Source: Casuarius casuarius (Eukaryota; Chordata; Aves; Casuariiformes; Casuariidae). Taken from it: a stretch of DNA of 64,000 nt. The stretch covers positions 599,237 to 663,236 of the forward strand of contig PTFA01000092.1 in assembly GCA_003342895.1 (NCBI GenBank). The letters run 5' to 3'. Below are positions 14,237-32,720 of the stretch, one piece after another. How positions within the stretch are numbered: the stretch's first letter is position 1; the number at the start of each line of letters is the position of its first letter. Below the pieces are notes generated by a model. It had not been told where the DNA came from. It was given only the letters and a program-made list of their open reading frames with translations, and did not search any database. The translations under genes were made by a program, and so were the position numbers.

Positions 14237-17200
14237 ATTCACTCTTGGATGCTTTAGTGAAATAGTAAGTGCTAGTACTTCAACAAACAGGTAAAAGCTG
14301 ACTGTTTTCAGACAGCTAGAATATTATTGTTTTAAAAGACTTTTCACGATCAATCTCCTGAGTTGCACTTACGAGGCAATGTGTTTTACCTTCAGCCTCT
14401 TCATGTCATTCTTCTAGTACTGATTCATTTTGTAAATCATGCAAGCAAACAAAAATGGAAAAATAAAGACTCGAGAGTTTGTTTTTTATTTTGTTTAGTT
14501 TGTATTTTTTATTTTATTTGTCTTTGTTGCAGCATTGATTCTTCAGATACTTGTCAGCTCTGATAGGTATTCTACAGATACTTCTCTTTCTTTGTTAACA
14601 ACATACAAAGTGGGATGATGACAATTCTGTTAATAGAACTGTTAAATAAAAGTGGTTCTTCTGTGTATGTCAGTGGAGATGAGGGCAAACAGAAGAAACA
14701 GATAAGCTTTTTATCACAAAGAATAGACAAGAGAACGTGAGTTGGATTTCCAAAAGGAAAAGTTTGGATGTAGTTCTTGGCTAGAGAAAGAAAGGATGCT
14801 AAACACTATTTATGGTCACAATATATGGGGAAAACATAATAAATGTTGGATAAAGGAGATTCAAATTTGCAGAACAAATGAAGTTAGTAGAATTGCTTTT
14901 GGAATGAGCAATACAGTTGAAAGAACAGGTAAACTTCCTAAANGTATTTCTTCACTTGTGCGGTAAAACTTCTTTCTGTAATTTTAACATGTTGCTGAAG
15001 TTTGTTTTCATGTAGCCTTGTTGTCTATTGTTATCTTACAGTGGTCATTCTTTAATCTTTCCCTTTGATTTTCATACTTATTTAAATGTTCTGGGCCTCT
15101 TAAACATTTGCTTATTCCCTTTCCTTTCTCAGAATTCTTTTTTTTGTGGTCTTTGTTTTCTTGAAACTAGAAAACATCCATTAATCGTGATTTTTAAACA
15201 CTTTTCTTTTCTTTACCGGCTTCTGTCCGTTCATTTTCTCTGCATTTGTTTGTATTTTGAGAGAAGATATTTACAAGTAATTACAGGCAGGGTATTATGT
15301 AGAGCTCTGGGTCAGTGGAGCTGACCTACTGCATAATGAGATTGGATGTGTAGATCAAAACACTCCTGAGTCACTCAATTAGAATTGCCAGTTGCAACAG
15401 AAACCCAAGGGAGTAAAGCCCCAGAAATCTGTGCTGCAGGTGGCTGCTGTGCTGCCAGGGGGTGTGCACGGGAGGATGTGGGAAGCGGGAGACGATACGA
15501 AAGAGTTGGCTAGAGTTTTTCATACGCTTTGATTTTTATCAAAATTTGTTTCCTTTGGAATTTATTTTGGTTTTGTTTTGTTATTTCCAGCTATAAATCA
15601 CTCTTAGTACTGTTGGTGAAACTTCATAGTGGCATAGTTGAGAGAGAGAAGAAAATTTTGCTCCTTGCATCTGTTCTTAAGATAAAAGGTGGCTTTTGTT
15701 TGTATTCTTTGTTTCATATGTGGCTACGTATTATGTACGTTTTCTATGAAATAAAGACTTCTCTTCTGACAGTTTGATCAGGTCTGGGCTGGTATCTTGT
15801 TGTATTTGAACTATTTGAAACTGCTATCCATGTGTCATTGCATCTTCAGTTACTTCTTTGGATGCCAAACTCTGACTTTAGGGCAGTAATTAATTTTGTC
15901 AAAGTATAAGCAAATCTCCAAAGTCCATTTGAGCTTTGCTTGTCCTGTTTGTAGATTTCCAGCCATGTAGATTCATAAATTAAGCATTTCGTAGCTGTTT
16001 CCCAGTTTGGCTGACAAAAACTTGTGCAACTCAAGTTGCTGACTGAAACAGAATTGCAGATAACACTAAAGATTGTCTTCATGTAGGTATGAAGGTACAG
16101 TAAAAAAAAAAAAAATTACTTTGCATCTGCTAGCTAGAGATTAAAAGAAAAGATTTACAGTGACCATACACAACGTTCATGGTCTCTTTCTTCTGAATAA
16201 GTCTGTTCTAGTCCCCCAGGGTCCGAGGGACCTGGACCATAATTCTCATTGATAAAACTTTTGTTATCACTCTGCAGCTTTCTAAGATCACTTTTAATAT
16301 GTTTCTGTTGTAGATTACTTTGTAATGAAGGAAACTGTGGGAAGAGAACCTGGAAACTTCTATAGTTTCACAAAATACATGACATTTTGCATCTGAAAGA
16401 TAGTCCTGCTTTTAATATTGCATATGCACTGTTTGAGTTTGAAACTTTAAATTTTACATGCAGCCTATGCACTCACTACCTCTCATTTTTCAGGAAAAGT
16501 CCTTTTCTCATATCCATCAAATGAACTAAGTAGATCTTTCAACCCTAGACTTATTTTTTTCCTGTGGATTGGTTCATTCTCATTCATTTATGGATATGTT
16601 ACTAATATTAATTAGCTTCTTAAAAATAACTCTCTCTTAAAAATTACAAAAACCAAATTCTGTAATCACCTATGTAAATGATTAGTGGTTGTTACGGGGT
16701 ACCTGTCTGTTGTCCTTCTTTGTTGCCGCACCAAAACCTCCAAATTTGTGAAAGGTCTGTTTGTGAATTGAATGGGGGGTTTCAAGATCGTTCAGAGCTT
16801 TTGCTTTACAAACTGTTGAAAGGATTTTGGATGATGATTTGCCAGCTAAGCGCTGCTCTGAAGTCCCACTTGTGAAGTTTATTGAACAGTAATCTATTGC
16901 ATAAATGACTTTGTGATGAATGACATGGAGTAGATTTATCCTGGACCTGTTTAATCAGAAGGCTGTTTTAATCCTTTGTAGTAATTTTACCTAAGTTTTT
17001 CAGTAGCATCATCTAGCTGTTTAGAGGGTTCTCTTGTCCGTTCATTCTCTGATTTTCACGTGACAGGTGATTACCAAAGTAATCTTTGTAACTTGGCCTT
17101 GACCACTGAAAAAAGTAGTAGTTTGTGTTGTTGGATCTTCTCATCTTCCTCTATATATACTGAAGTGGGACTTGCTTGGTTTCACCTTCTGCGTGTAATC

Positions 17201-18346
17201 TGCTTCAGAAGGGAATGCGAATAGGATAAAACTGTATTTTTCCTGATAGAAGTTTGACCTGGCAAAACGAGTTAATGTTGCTCTGCAATTCATGCACATT
17301 ACCCATTTTAATGCTGCAATGTGAAGTGGCATTAAAATTGGCACAGTGAAATTCAGCTACTCCATATATTTGCAATGCTCTTTCATCTTAGTGGCGGTGC
17401 TGTTAATAAATTGTGAAGACAGGTATACTTTAATTTTTTTTTTTTTTGTGAAGGCATCTTACACACAAACTCCACTAAAGCTTTTGGGGATGTTGAAGAG
17501 GTTTTTTTCTGCTGCTGTCAGCCCTGTTCACTGCCTGGGTCTTGCTGCTCCCTCACAAGTGTGGCAGAATAGGATGTGTTCCTGCTTCTCATGTGCCACA
17601 GCTCGCAGTCCATTGTATTAGTTTAAGCTTCTTTAGCAGCCTCTCTCTAACAACATTGCAGATTATCAAGACTTCAAAAACACGCTTCTCTAAGTACAGA
17701 TATATGTGCCCAGGACAAAAAAGCCTGAAGTCTTAAACAGATAACTATTGCTCTGGATCATGCAAGCACTATAGTAATCCGTGTGACTGGTGTCCCTGTT
17801 TTGTATATGTGTTTGTCCATCATGTAGTAAAAAGTCTACGAGAAGATGCTGAAGCTACAGATAAAAGCATAGGGCTCTTGAATATATACTTTAAAAGATT
17901 TGTAGCTTACCTTGACAGCTAATCATTTCTAAACATAAGTATTTACACTGTGAAGAATTACTGCAGCATAAAGTATCTTGGACAATAAAAACCTCGGGTT
18001 TGTTTTAGTATGGACAATCCCAGCAAGGCATTGTTTGAATGAAAGCACAGGGGAAATACTAAAATGCAGCCTTCAAAATGTAATATGGTCAGCAGTCTAA
18101 CAGACAATATAGAAAAGTGTATGGCTGTTAAACATACTCAAACTGCAGAACACATCTGGATTTCCAATGGCTTCAATATTTATCCATTTTAAGTGAAAAT
18201 TCTTTATAAGTATGGAGGGTTAATTTTTTTTGCTATTTCACTTCCATCTGTTATCTTTAGCATAGCACAAAGAAAGGGTGGTTGTAGTAAAATAAGGTGG
18301 TGATAACTTGTTACAAAGNTATGATTTGCTTTTGTTTTATCTTTAG

Positions 18347-18415
18347 GAGATCCAATTTTAGAGCTGTGTGGAAGCCGTTACCACTTACCTTTAAAATAGT
18401 CAAACTAGATCCCAG
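18347..18415 (+). other. Candidate 69-nt non-coding cassette exon in DNAJC5 intron 1
   Basis: This segment is bounded by a good acceptor (T-rich tract then CTTTAG at 18341-18346) and a near-consensus donor (CCCAG/GTAAGTAA at 18411-18423), on the same strand as DNAJC5. It is 69 nt long, contains no ATG and has in-frame stops in some frames, so it would be a 5' UTR exon rather than a coding one. One N lies 28 bases upstream. Strong paired splice sites also occur by chance in 27 kb of intron, so this is a candidate only; no expression evidence is available. Confidence 0.35.
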
Positions 18416-21400
18416 GTAAGTAACAGATTTTTTACTGCCTATAGCATAAAAAAGTCAAAAAACCAAAACCCCCCTCAATTAAATGCAAAATAACGCTGAA
18501 GGAACAAAGTTTAAAATTTCACATAGAAATTTCTCTAATACCTCACTAAGCCAAGTTTAAAATGCCTTTCAAGTATTTTTGTTGATAATACAATCTTGTC
18601 TATGTGTTTCTCTCCTCTTCCCTTCAAAAATGAATTTTTTCCCTAGAAAAATACCAGATCATGAGAACCACCCTTAATTAATCTAAGACAGATGGACAGG
18701 ATGCAGAGGCCAGTGGTGCTATTTTATTTTGGGGATAAATCAATATTTACTAATATGTTTTCCGATTTGGTGTTTTTTATATAGACTTTTACTGGTAAAT
18801 AGTAATTGAGACAAAGTAACTTAAGATTAACACCTGTAGTTAGTCTTCTGCATTGGAAATCTTTGAAAAGCTGGTAATCTTAAATATAATTGGCATTATA
18901 TTTTATGAGGCAAAAGGTAGTCAGTTGGCAGAAATGCCTTGTGGAATACACATCTTGCCCAAAATATTCTAGTGCTTCATGAACTTGTTGTATAATAAAG
19001 CATCAACTGCTGTAATTTTTGTAAAAGTCGATAAACCGTTTCCAAGCTAGGCTCTTTAATCATTTGCTAACACACTATTACAATTTTTATCATTGCAAAA
19101 AGCTTGACAACTAGGCCTTATGTTACAGATAGTAACGTTACATATAGTACGAATTAAAGACGGTGCCTCAGTTACATTGGGCTGTGCTAGGAAAGCAGCG
19201 TTCTCTTTTTCTGCCCAGCACTTCCTGCATGGCTTTGAGTTTCTTTTCTTTCTCTTTCGTGTTGTTTCTTATCTGTCCCTTTTTGGGAATTTCTCTATTC
19301 TCTGTGTTACTGGCTACATATAGAAAGACTCGGAAGGATTGGTTCTTCTGGTTTCAACCAAACTCGCTTGCATTCCTGCAATTTGGATAGAGTGTATCCA
19401 TTAAGGTTAATGACTCTCCATTGTCCTATATCTAGTGGGTAAGTATCATCTACCAAGTCACAAGATGGTGGATTTCATGTCTGTTACAGCAGCATTCCAC
19501 TTTTCAGCACCACCGGTAGCAGCCAGATTCCCAACATTGAAGATAGACCCTTGCTAAAATCGTTTTGGACAGCATGTATTTGAAGGTCTGCCAAAATCTT
19601 TGCATTGGTGCACGCGTTCATGGTTTGATTTCTAGTAACTTTAATTTATGAATATGCAGGTATTAAGAAAACTAAAAATTCTGGTGAATGTTTTACCGCA
19701 ACATCCTGCTGTAGGAATATTTTTAAAGTTAATGTTGGTTAGTTCCCCCTCCCCCATCAGATTATTTATTAAGGTAAACTTCCAAGTATCCTTAGCGTCT
19801 AATGCGAATGAGCAAACATCTCTAAGAGTAGAATACTCTAGTACAATAACTAGATTTATTTTCCCATAGCTATGCAGTTAGGTATTATGGTATATAAGGC
19901 TCTAGGAGTGTATATGATGAATGGTATTTTGGCATGTCTTGGGCAACAAGGTGTTTTTAGCCTTGATTTAAAACAAAAGCAAAAATAAACAGACAGAAAA
20001 CCCAAAGAAAACTAACACCGCAGCTGTGTCGCTGTTCAAGAAGGAGACGCTGTGGAGTCTGGTGAGCTTGGTATTTTCACTGAAATGACATATTCCAGTT
20101 CAAGCAGGATGTTTTAGCATAGGGTAAGAATGTGCTGTAAAATAGTTCCTCATTTGGTTCCTCATTTTTACAAAATAGGGTGCAAAAGAGAGCCATACAG
20201 TTCCTGTTAATGGCTTTCTGTTCAAAAAATGCTATGCTGCCTGTTGCTTACCCTGTTAAGAAGGTTTGGGAACTTCTCTATAATTGAAGGATAGTCAGAT
20301 TTATCAGTGGTGCTGAACATCTTCAACTCCTTTTAAAAGAAGTCATGCCTCCAGTGAGGAAGTTGGAGTGAGCTGCTGTGCCTTTATTACTTGTATGGAA
20401 AAAAAGTACAAAATTATTTGAAATGCGGAAATTGATGTTTTAGGCATCTTGGTATTTTACAGTTTCAGAAAGTTTGTTAGTGAATAAATATTTAATGCTG
20501 CAGCCTTGAAGCAAAATGAAAAGCTGCCATTGTTAGTCTGCTTTCAAATGCTAATGACGCTGAAATATTGTTGATACTGTCCGTTGAATTAGCCCTCCAT
20601 GGCTTTATTGCTACAAGGCTGTTTCCTGCCAGCAGTGATCTGACTTCTGTGGTTCAGTGTTGTTAAAAGCATCTGTTCGCTGTGTGAATAGCATAAGAAA
20701 CCTCCTTCCCACCACAGAAATAAGCGTGCTTTTGGGGGAAAGTTGATTCTTCTCCCCGCTCCCTCCAGTTATGTTCTCTGCGCTGGTTTGCTCTGGGGTT
20801 GGATGAATGCAAGAGCCGTTGCCCTGGAAGGAGTGGAAATAGGCAGCTGGGATTGGGAGGGAAAGCAAGACTGCCTTTTCTGCCGGCAGTTAACTGTTAG
20901 CTTAGCTGATCTAAAGCTGAATCGTCAAATGTGGCTGATCCAGTTTGGAGGTTTGCTGTTGACAAAGGGGAGAAGTTAGTCCTCCCTGCTTCTGGCCACC
21001 GTCTGATCTGCTGTCACCCTTTTTGGTGCTGTCACTCATTGGAATGTTCAGTGAGATTATTTAATTCCCAAGAATGAGAGAGAACTATCCATTTTTTTTG
21101 GCTGGAATAATAGTTTGCTGTTTTAATGAGCTAAATTTGGCTTACAAAAGGGTTTGAAGAGCAGCAGACCTGACACACAGAAAGATGTCACCAATTTCAT
21201 GAAACCTTTCAGAGACCTTTACCTCCTTACTCGGTTTGATTGAAGTAAGCCAACAGGTTCAAAATTAGATATAACACTTTTTGGGAAGCTAAAAAGAAAA
21301 TTAGTCTTTCCAAGGTCCAATTTAGCATTTATAAGCTTCAAATGTTAAGACTGGTTTCCATATAATGTATCAGGTTTGATCTAAGTCTTTCAATCAAGAT

Positions 21401-22310
21401 GGTACCAATTAGACTTTTTGTGTTATGCTACAGTTACATTTTCTGTTAAACCTGACTAATGCAGGACATTTAGGTACACAAATGGTTAAAAATTATGCTG
21501 TTTAATCCAAGGGATTACTTTTCTTCATAGCCTTCTGAGAGAGACCTCTTCAGGAAATCCTGCTCGGTTAGGACGTATAGCAGATGGCTTGTTACTGCTG
21601 GATACACCACTTTTTAAAAGTACTGAGCAGCTTTCAGTGTTGTAAATTAGAGTCAGTTGTAAAATAGTAGGATAGATAATGTCCTGATCCGATTTTAAAC
21701 TTGAATAACTTCCACCTTGGTTGTCTGTCTTATTCTGTCCCATATTTGAAAGGCCAAGGACTACATACATCATGGTAAGACTTGACTTGTTCTGTTTTTT
21801 TGAATAACAAAGCTTCCCACATGAATTCTTATTATGTCCTCCTCCATTCTTCTGCTGTGGTCTACTTGTCCATTTCTTAACAAATTTGAAAATAAATACA
21901 AATACCCTGTTAGACTAGGCTCTGAACTCCAGATAAACTGAACTTTTGGGTCTGAAATGATTGAAGATCATAGCAGTATGAAATTTTATTCCTGTGTCTC
22001 TCTTCACTTTTGACAGCAGCCTCCACACTGATAGACATAGCCTGGATCAAACTGAATTCACTTTTTACAAAACAAGTTAGTCCTAATTTAACAGTGGAGA
22101 GTTTATTAAACAGAATATAGTGTATACCTGCAGCATCTGTGCACCGAGGGTGTTTTGGATTGCTTTTAAAGAAAGCTTATGCTGAAATAGAGAGAGACTT
22201 CTAACAACCTAAACGTCACAAATGTTCATAATGCCCTCAGACTTCCAGTTTCAGGCAATACCTTCTTTGGAAAAGTTAAACTAACATGTAAAATCTCAAC
22301 CAGGTTGGGG

Positions 22311-22351
22311 TTTTTTTTTGTTTTTTTGTTGTTGTTGTTGTTTTTTTTTTT
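22311..22351. repeat. T-rich / (TTG)n simple repeat
   Basis: A poly-T tract interrupted by four GTT units and followed by more T. It could be the tail of a degraded retroposed element on the opposite strand, but no element body was recognised beside it. Confidence 0.8.
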
Positions 22352-22439
22352 AAATCCTGACCTTAGATTAATCCCACAGGTCCCTGAGAAATAGCCTGTC
22401 AGGAGGGCAATGAGATAGTGGAGAGAGAGATGAGCTTCT

Positions 22440-22740
22440 CTTGGCTGGATGCTGCGAACAAGCGGTCGGCAGGATGCTCATCGCCTGCGAGCAGCTTCTG
22501 GGAAGGCTGTGAGAAGAGCTGGTGGTCTCAGCTGGAGGGAGCAGGCGAAGCTGTGCGAGGGAGCTGGTGCGGCCGGCTGGAGCGGGCCNGGGTGATTAGC
22601 TAGATTACCAGCGCGACGGCAGGATCCCGGGTCTCCGACCTCAGCCGCGGGACTGCTGCGGAGAGGGGGCAGGGAGGCCGCAGCCCGGCTGGCCGCTGGC
22701 TGCACCAGTGCCACGGCCATCTCGCGGAGCCATGCCTAGG
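22440..22740. promoter_or_regulatory. CpG-rich patch inside DNAJC5 intron 1; candidate alternative promoter
   Basis: About 300 bases are markedly richer in GC and CpG than the surrounding AT-rich intron, with GCGG, CCGCGG and CGCGG motifs and one N at 22590. Such an island in a long first intron often marks an alternative promoter or enhancer. There is no clear TATA box, and the short open frames (for example 22478-22720 on the minus strand) resemble no known protein. The reading as a promoter rests on composition alone. Confidence 0.35.
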
Positions 22741-24265
22741 GTGTTATGCAGAGCTCTTTCTTTCCTGGAGTATTTTTCCTTTCCCTGAATCAGATAATGC
22801 CCAAATAAGTGCATCACTTGTATTCTGTCTTTGAGCCGTCAGTAATTTTCCTCCCATGCAGAAACTTTTCAGTAGCTTACCACTATCCTTTAAAAGAAAG
22901 GAAAGAAAAGAGGTTCTCTCCCTAACCACATCTTCACCTTCTTGATTTGGGATATATTTTTCTTACATCCTGAGATCTTAACCAAAGCATTAGGGTTTAG
23001 AGCTATTTTTTTTCATTAATTTATAGCTTCCTCATTAAGTATCATTTAATTAAACTTACCAGAGCTGATGATGATGATTTGAGGGAAATTAGATGTGAAA
23101 TGACTAGTTTAGCAGGTATATTCCATTTAAAGAAACTGGACGTGGTTCCCAATGTTAAATTAAAGTTGGGAAAGCCAAATGCAGAAAAGTATTAACCATA
23201 GACTCTGAGGTAGATAAGAGAAGTCTAATGTCTATATCCATCTCCCAAAGCGTAGTGGTGCCCATGTACTGGTAGGAGCAGAATTGGTGTGTTTTGTGAG
23301 GCATAGCAACAGTACGAGATTGTATCAGTGGCTGTATTATGCAGGCTGATCAGCAAAATGCCAGAAGCTATGTTACTGATCCGCTTGTATAGATACAAAA
23401 TGATTGATTCATTCATGTATTTTTCATTCAACAATACTGTTTTTCATATGCAAGGGTTAGCAGCACATCCCAACAGGTTGCATTGTATTTACACTAGCAG
23501 GGTTTGGGGGGATATTTACAGATCTTGTTAATGTCGGTGGCAGTAATGTGCTGTTGGGCAACCTTTCCTCTAGTATTTAACATGAGAGCCTCTTCTGTTA
23601 GTTTTATTACTGCTAGCGCCAAAAGAAACAAGACCATTAGCTGATCTTTAAAGTGTCCTCTGTGACTGTTGTGCTTTCAGGGAGGGAAGGCTTTGAGTTT
23701 CTCCCTGCAGTCGAAGCAGGTTTAATTTTGAAATACAGGGCTCCTTGCATTTAGGAATAACAAAGGCATGGTCGTTCTAAGGTGAAAATGTTTAGATAAT
23801 CAGTGAGAAATAATAGTGAGGTTGAATAATTGCTTCTAATGCCCTTTTTATTGTGATTACTGGCCGTTTTGGGGGAATTGACTTTTGACCTTTGATGGCA
23901 ATTCCATAGTGAAGCCTAGTGATAGATATCTGAGCCCACTACTACCAGTTATTCAGACCACAACATCCCCAGCCAGTGCAAATTGCTGGGTGAACTACTG
24001 AGCAGAGCATCCTTATTAGTCTGGGAGAGGTGTTCTCAAACATTAAACAATTTTTGGAAGATTAGTCTTTTCTTTAACAGAAAGTTTTATTGTGTTTTGC
24101 TGAAATGTTTAGATGGGGAGGATCCAGAGAAAGTTTCCATTTCTAGTCCTGTGGTCAGCAAAAAGGTGCATATTTCTGTGGTGGTTGCGTGACAGCGTTT
24201 CTCTACCTTCCAAATGATAGGCTTGCCAGAACGTTAGCAGACATTTGCTTAAACCAGAGAAAGGT

Positions 24266-24389
24266 NNNNNNNNNNNNNNNNNNNNNNNNNNNNNNNNNNN
24301 NNNNNNNNNNNNNNNNNNNNNNNNNNNNNNNNNNNNNNNNNNNNNNNNNNNNNNNNNNNNNNNNNNNNNNNNNNNNNNNNNNNNNNNNN
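24266..24389. other. Assembly gap (124 N)
   Basis: A run of 124 N inside DNAJC5 intron 1. The flanks are ordinary AT-rich intron on both sides. Open frames that appear to cross it are artefacts of translating N. Confidence 1.
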
Positions 24390-27113
24390 TCTGACTATTT
24401 TTCACTCGTAAAGAAATCAGGTGACAGGGTAGAATTTCATCAGGTTTGTCAAAGGGATTTGTGTATGAATCATAGGAAAGTATGGCAAGCTGCATCTTGG
24501 AGAGAGCTATTGAGAAAGTGATGTGAGCAAATTAGGGGTCTGTGTGAATGCACATCAGTAAATAACTATGTAGAAGTCACTGCAACAAAGTTCAGTATTG
24601 ACTGCAATTACAGAGAAAATGCTCAGAATAAGGTGGTTGGACTATATCTTTAGACTTATGTACTTGGCTGCTTGTTTGTTACGTGCTATCCAGATTGCTA
24701 TACTTGGATGTGCTTTCAGCACAGGTGGACTTGAACGCTAAAACAAAAGTATTCTCCGTGTTTTTCTGCATTATTATTATTATCCTTGCATCTTTGTTTT
24801 TACATAATCCTGTACTTTTTGTAATTCTTTTATCTAAACTTTGTTTTCTCTGGAAATTTGCACTGAGTGAGATGATGGCCTGACGTTGACACAGATGCCT
24901 CAGGAATAAGATGCTAAGGGTACTGAGGGATTTTCTCTGCCGTGATAGCAACGGGCTTGTTTTCTCTGTGGAGTGGAAATGCGTCCAGTTCTTTCTGTGA
25001 ATTTGCGCTAAAGAAACATGCAGTAAAAGAAGCAGCTTCTTAGCGCATTTGTTTTAGGTAGCCCTTTAAATGCTAGTTATTAACTTAATTATAGAAGATA
25101 AAGGGTTAAATTAGAAAAGTCTGGTGCTTTAAATATCTTTTTCAAAGACTGCATAATCTGATGTGGGCTAACTGTAATGACATAATCCAGAAATAGCCAA
25201 TAGTCTTCTCTTCGATGCTCATCCGTGCTGCGGTTCTGCAGCTAAAGAGTGGCAAATGCTAATCTCCTAAGGATGTTAGAGGCGTAGCGTGTCTGCCAGT
25301 GGCCTGTCCCAGAGACCTCTAGGGTCTTTCATACTTGAATTTAGACTGGGAGGTTAACTCACATTCAAGTAGTATCATTTCACTAGAGCACATGTTAAAT
25401 GCTGATCCACTGCTCTAAATTATTAGGGGGAAGATTGCCTCCTCTTTGGGCAGCTGTTCTCTTTTTCGTAGTGGGATGCACAGGCCTCGTCACACTGAAT
25501 TTTGTTTAAAGGATTCGGCTTGACCCGGTGCCACTGATGAGAGGCTGGGGCTTTTGGGAGGTGGTGGAGGTTTCTTTAGCGTAACAAAGATATGCAGTTT
25601 AGTTTACCCTTGGCTTTCAGTTATTATTAGATGATTAGTGTGAGATATATAGGCCTTCTCCAGGCAAAGGAAAAGGGAAAATGAAGCTGTTCACAATTTC
25701 TTTTCTTCTAGTTGTCCTCCAGATAGCTCTCCCACTTGAGACAAAAATTTTTTTTCCCTAGAATTTTCTTCTTTTTTGATCTCATTGCCAAATTATTTAG
25801 TTGTTGTGTGTTCAGGTGGAATTAATAACTGATTTATATAGAGAGATCAACACTAGTTTTTTGTGTTTTACCAATTTCAGTAATACTTTGTTTTTAGAGA
25901 GCCTGAGTAGCTTTTAAAGGACAGGAACTGGCAGTGCTACTTCTGCAATAAACACTTTGTTGGGTCTCTGCGAACTTTCCCTTCAGAATAAATATTTGGG
26001 GTATTTTGCTATTGGACCATCAGTAGGGAGTTTTGCCTTAGGACTGAATGAAGCAGATCTATTTGAGAAAGTGGTATTCTGCTTTGCACAGTGTTTTATA
26101 CCTAAGGGTTTGGAATTTCTGGCTGTACTAAGTTTATTTGACATGATTGGTATCCTGAAGATACGCTCTGCCCAAAGTTGGATAATTTATTTATATGAAT
26201 TGTGATGTCTTAAAACTAAGTCTATTGTGTTCTATTTATCAAAGCTGTTATGATGTGTTTGTTAAATGCTTGGTTTTAAGTTATCTTTAAAGTCAGAAGG
26301 AACCAGAGAGGTGATGATATGGAGCTTATGGCTTCTAAGGTCTTCAAATGCAGCCTCTATGGGTAGTGATGGCAAGGCAATATCTCATGCTTGGTTGCTC
26401 GTATAGGTGGTCTTTTTTATGATAAATTGGGACAGTGATGTGTTGCTGGGAAGTCTGGAAAAGCTCTCATTGCACAGCTTGTATGGTGAGTGAACAAGGG
26501 GCTTGTTCCTTTGCGGTTGCCAGGATAGTATTTTTGCATAGTGCTTTAAATGAAACAGTCAGGTTGAGTAACTTATTTCTAGGTAGCTTATGAAATCACT
26601 AGTCCTGGAATTAGATCTTTCTGCTTAGCTCCATACAGGTACAGTGTGAAAAGCCTCAGCGTAATAGCAACCTGTCTGTTGTCAAGTCGTTCTTATAGGT
26701 GTTATCAGTAATAAATTATCTAAATAATAAGACTAAGAAAGAAGATGAAGTAGCTTTAGGGATGTATAGTGCATACCTGTTAGCTATACCTCAGCTGTTG
26801 ATTTCAGGTTTTTGAAAGGAATGGAATTGAGTTTTTTTTACACTAGTGATTCTGTAGTGCCTGGAGTTGTGCTGAAAATGATAGTTGTTTTCACTGATAA
26901 TTCACTGATTCTGTAACTTTGTAAGTTACACAGTGTTCAAATTTTTTTTCCTTCAAAGCCCATTTAAACCTTGTAAAAATGAATTTTTATGTGAAAACTC
27001 TGGTTTGAAAGCTGATTTGATGAATGAGGTCTGTGTCCTGTTTTGTTCAAGCATTTCTTAATCTTCGTTTGTTTGTTTGTTTTTTGTTTGTTTGGGGACA
27101 GTTCTCTGTCCAG

Positions 27114-32720
<5,607 letters not shown>

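Larger units (their letters stand above)
141..27113 (+). other. DNAJC5: DNAJC5 intron 1 (about 27 kb), mostly AT-rich non-coding
   Basis: No recognisable protein-coding exon is seen here. The stretch is AT-rich with many short open frames that look like chance. Exceptions listed separately are a splice-flanked segment at 18347-18415, a CpG-rich patch at 22440-22740, simple repeats and a 124-base gap. The intron ends at a good acceptor (TCTGTCCAG at 27105-27113), preceded by a T/G-rich (GTTT)n tract rather than a pure pyrimidine tract. Calling the whole stretch intronic assumes that exon 1 lies at or left of the window edge. Confidence 0.55.

Noticed and set aside
24109..24521. Open frames of 110-128 codons across the 124-base gap
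   Set aside because: A third of each translation is N; they exist only because N carries no stops.
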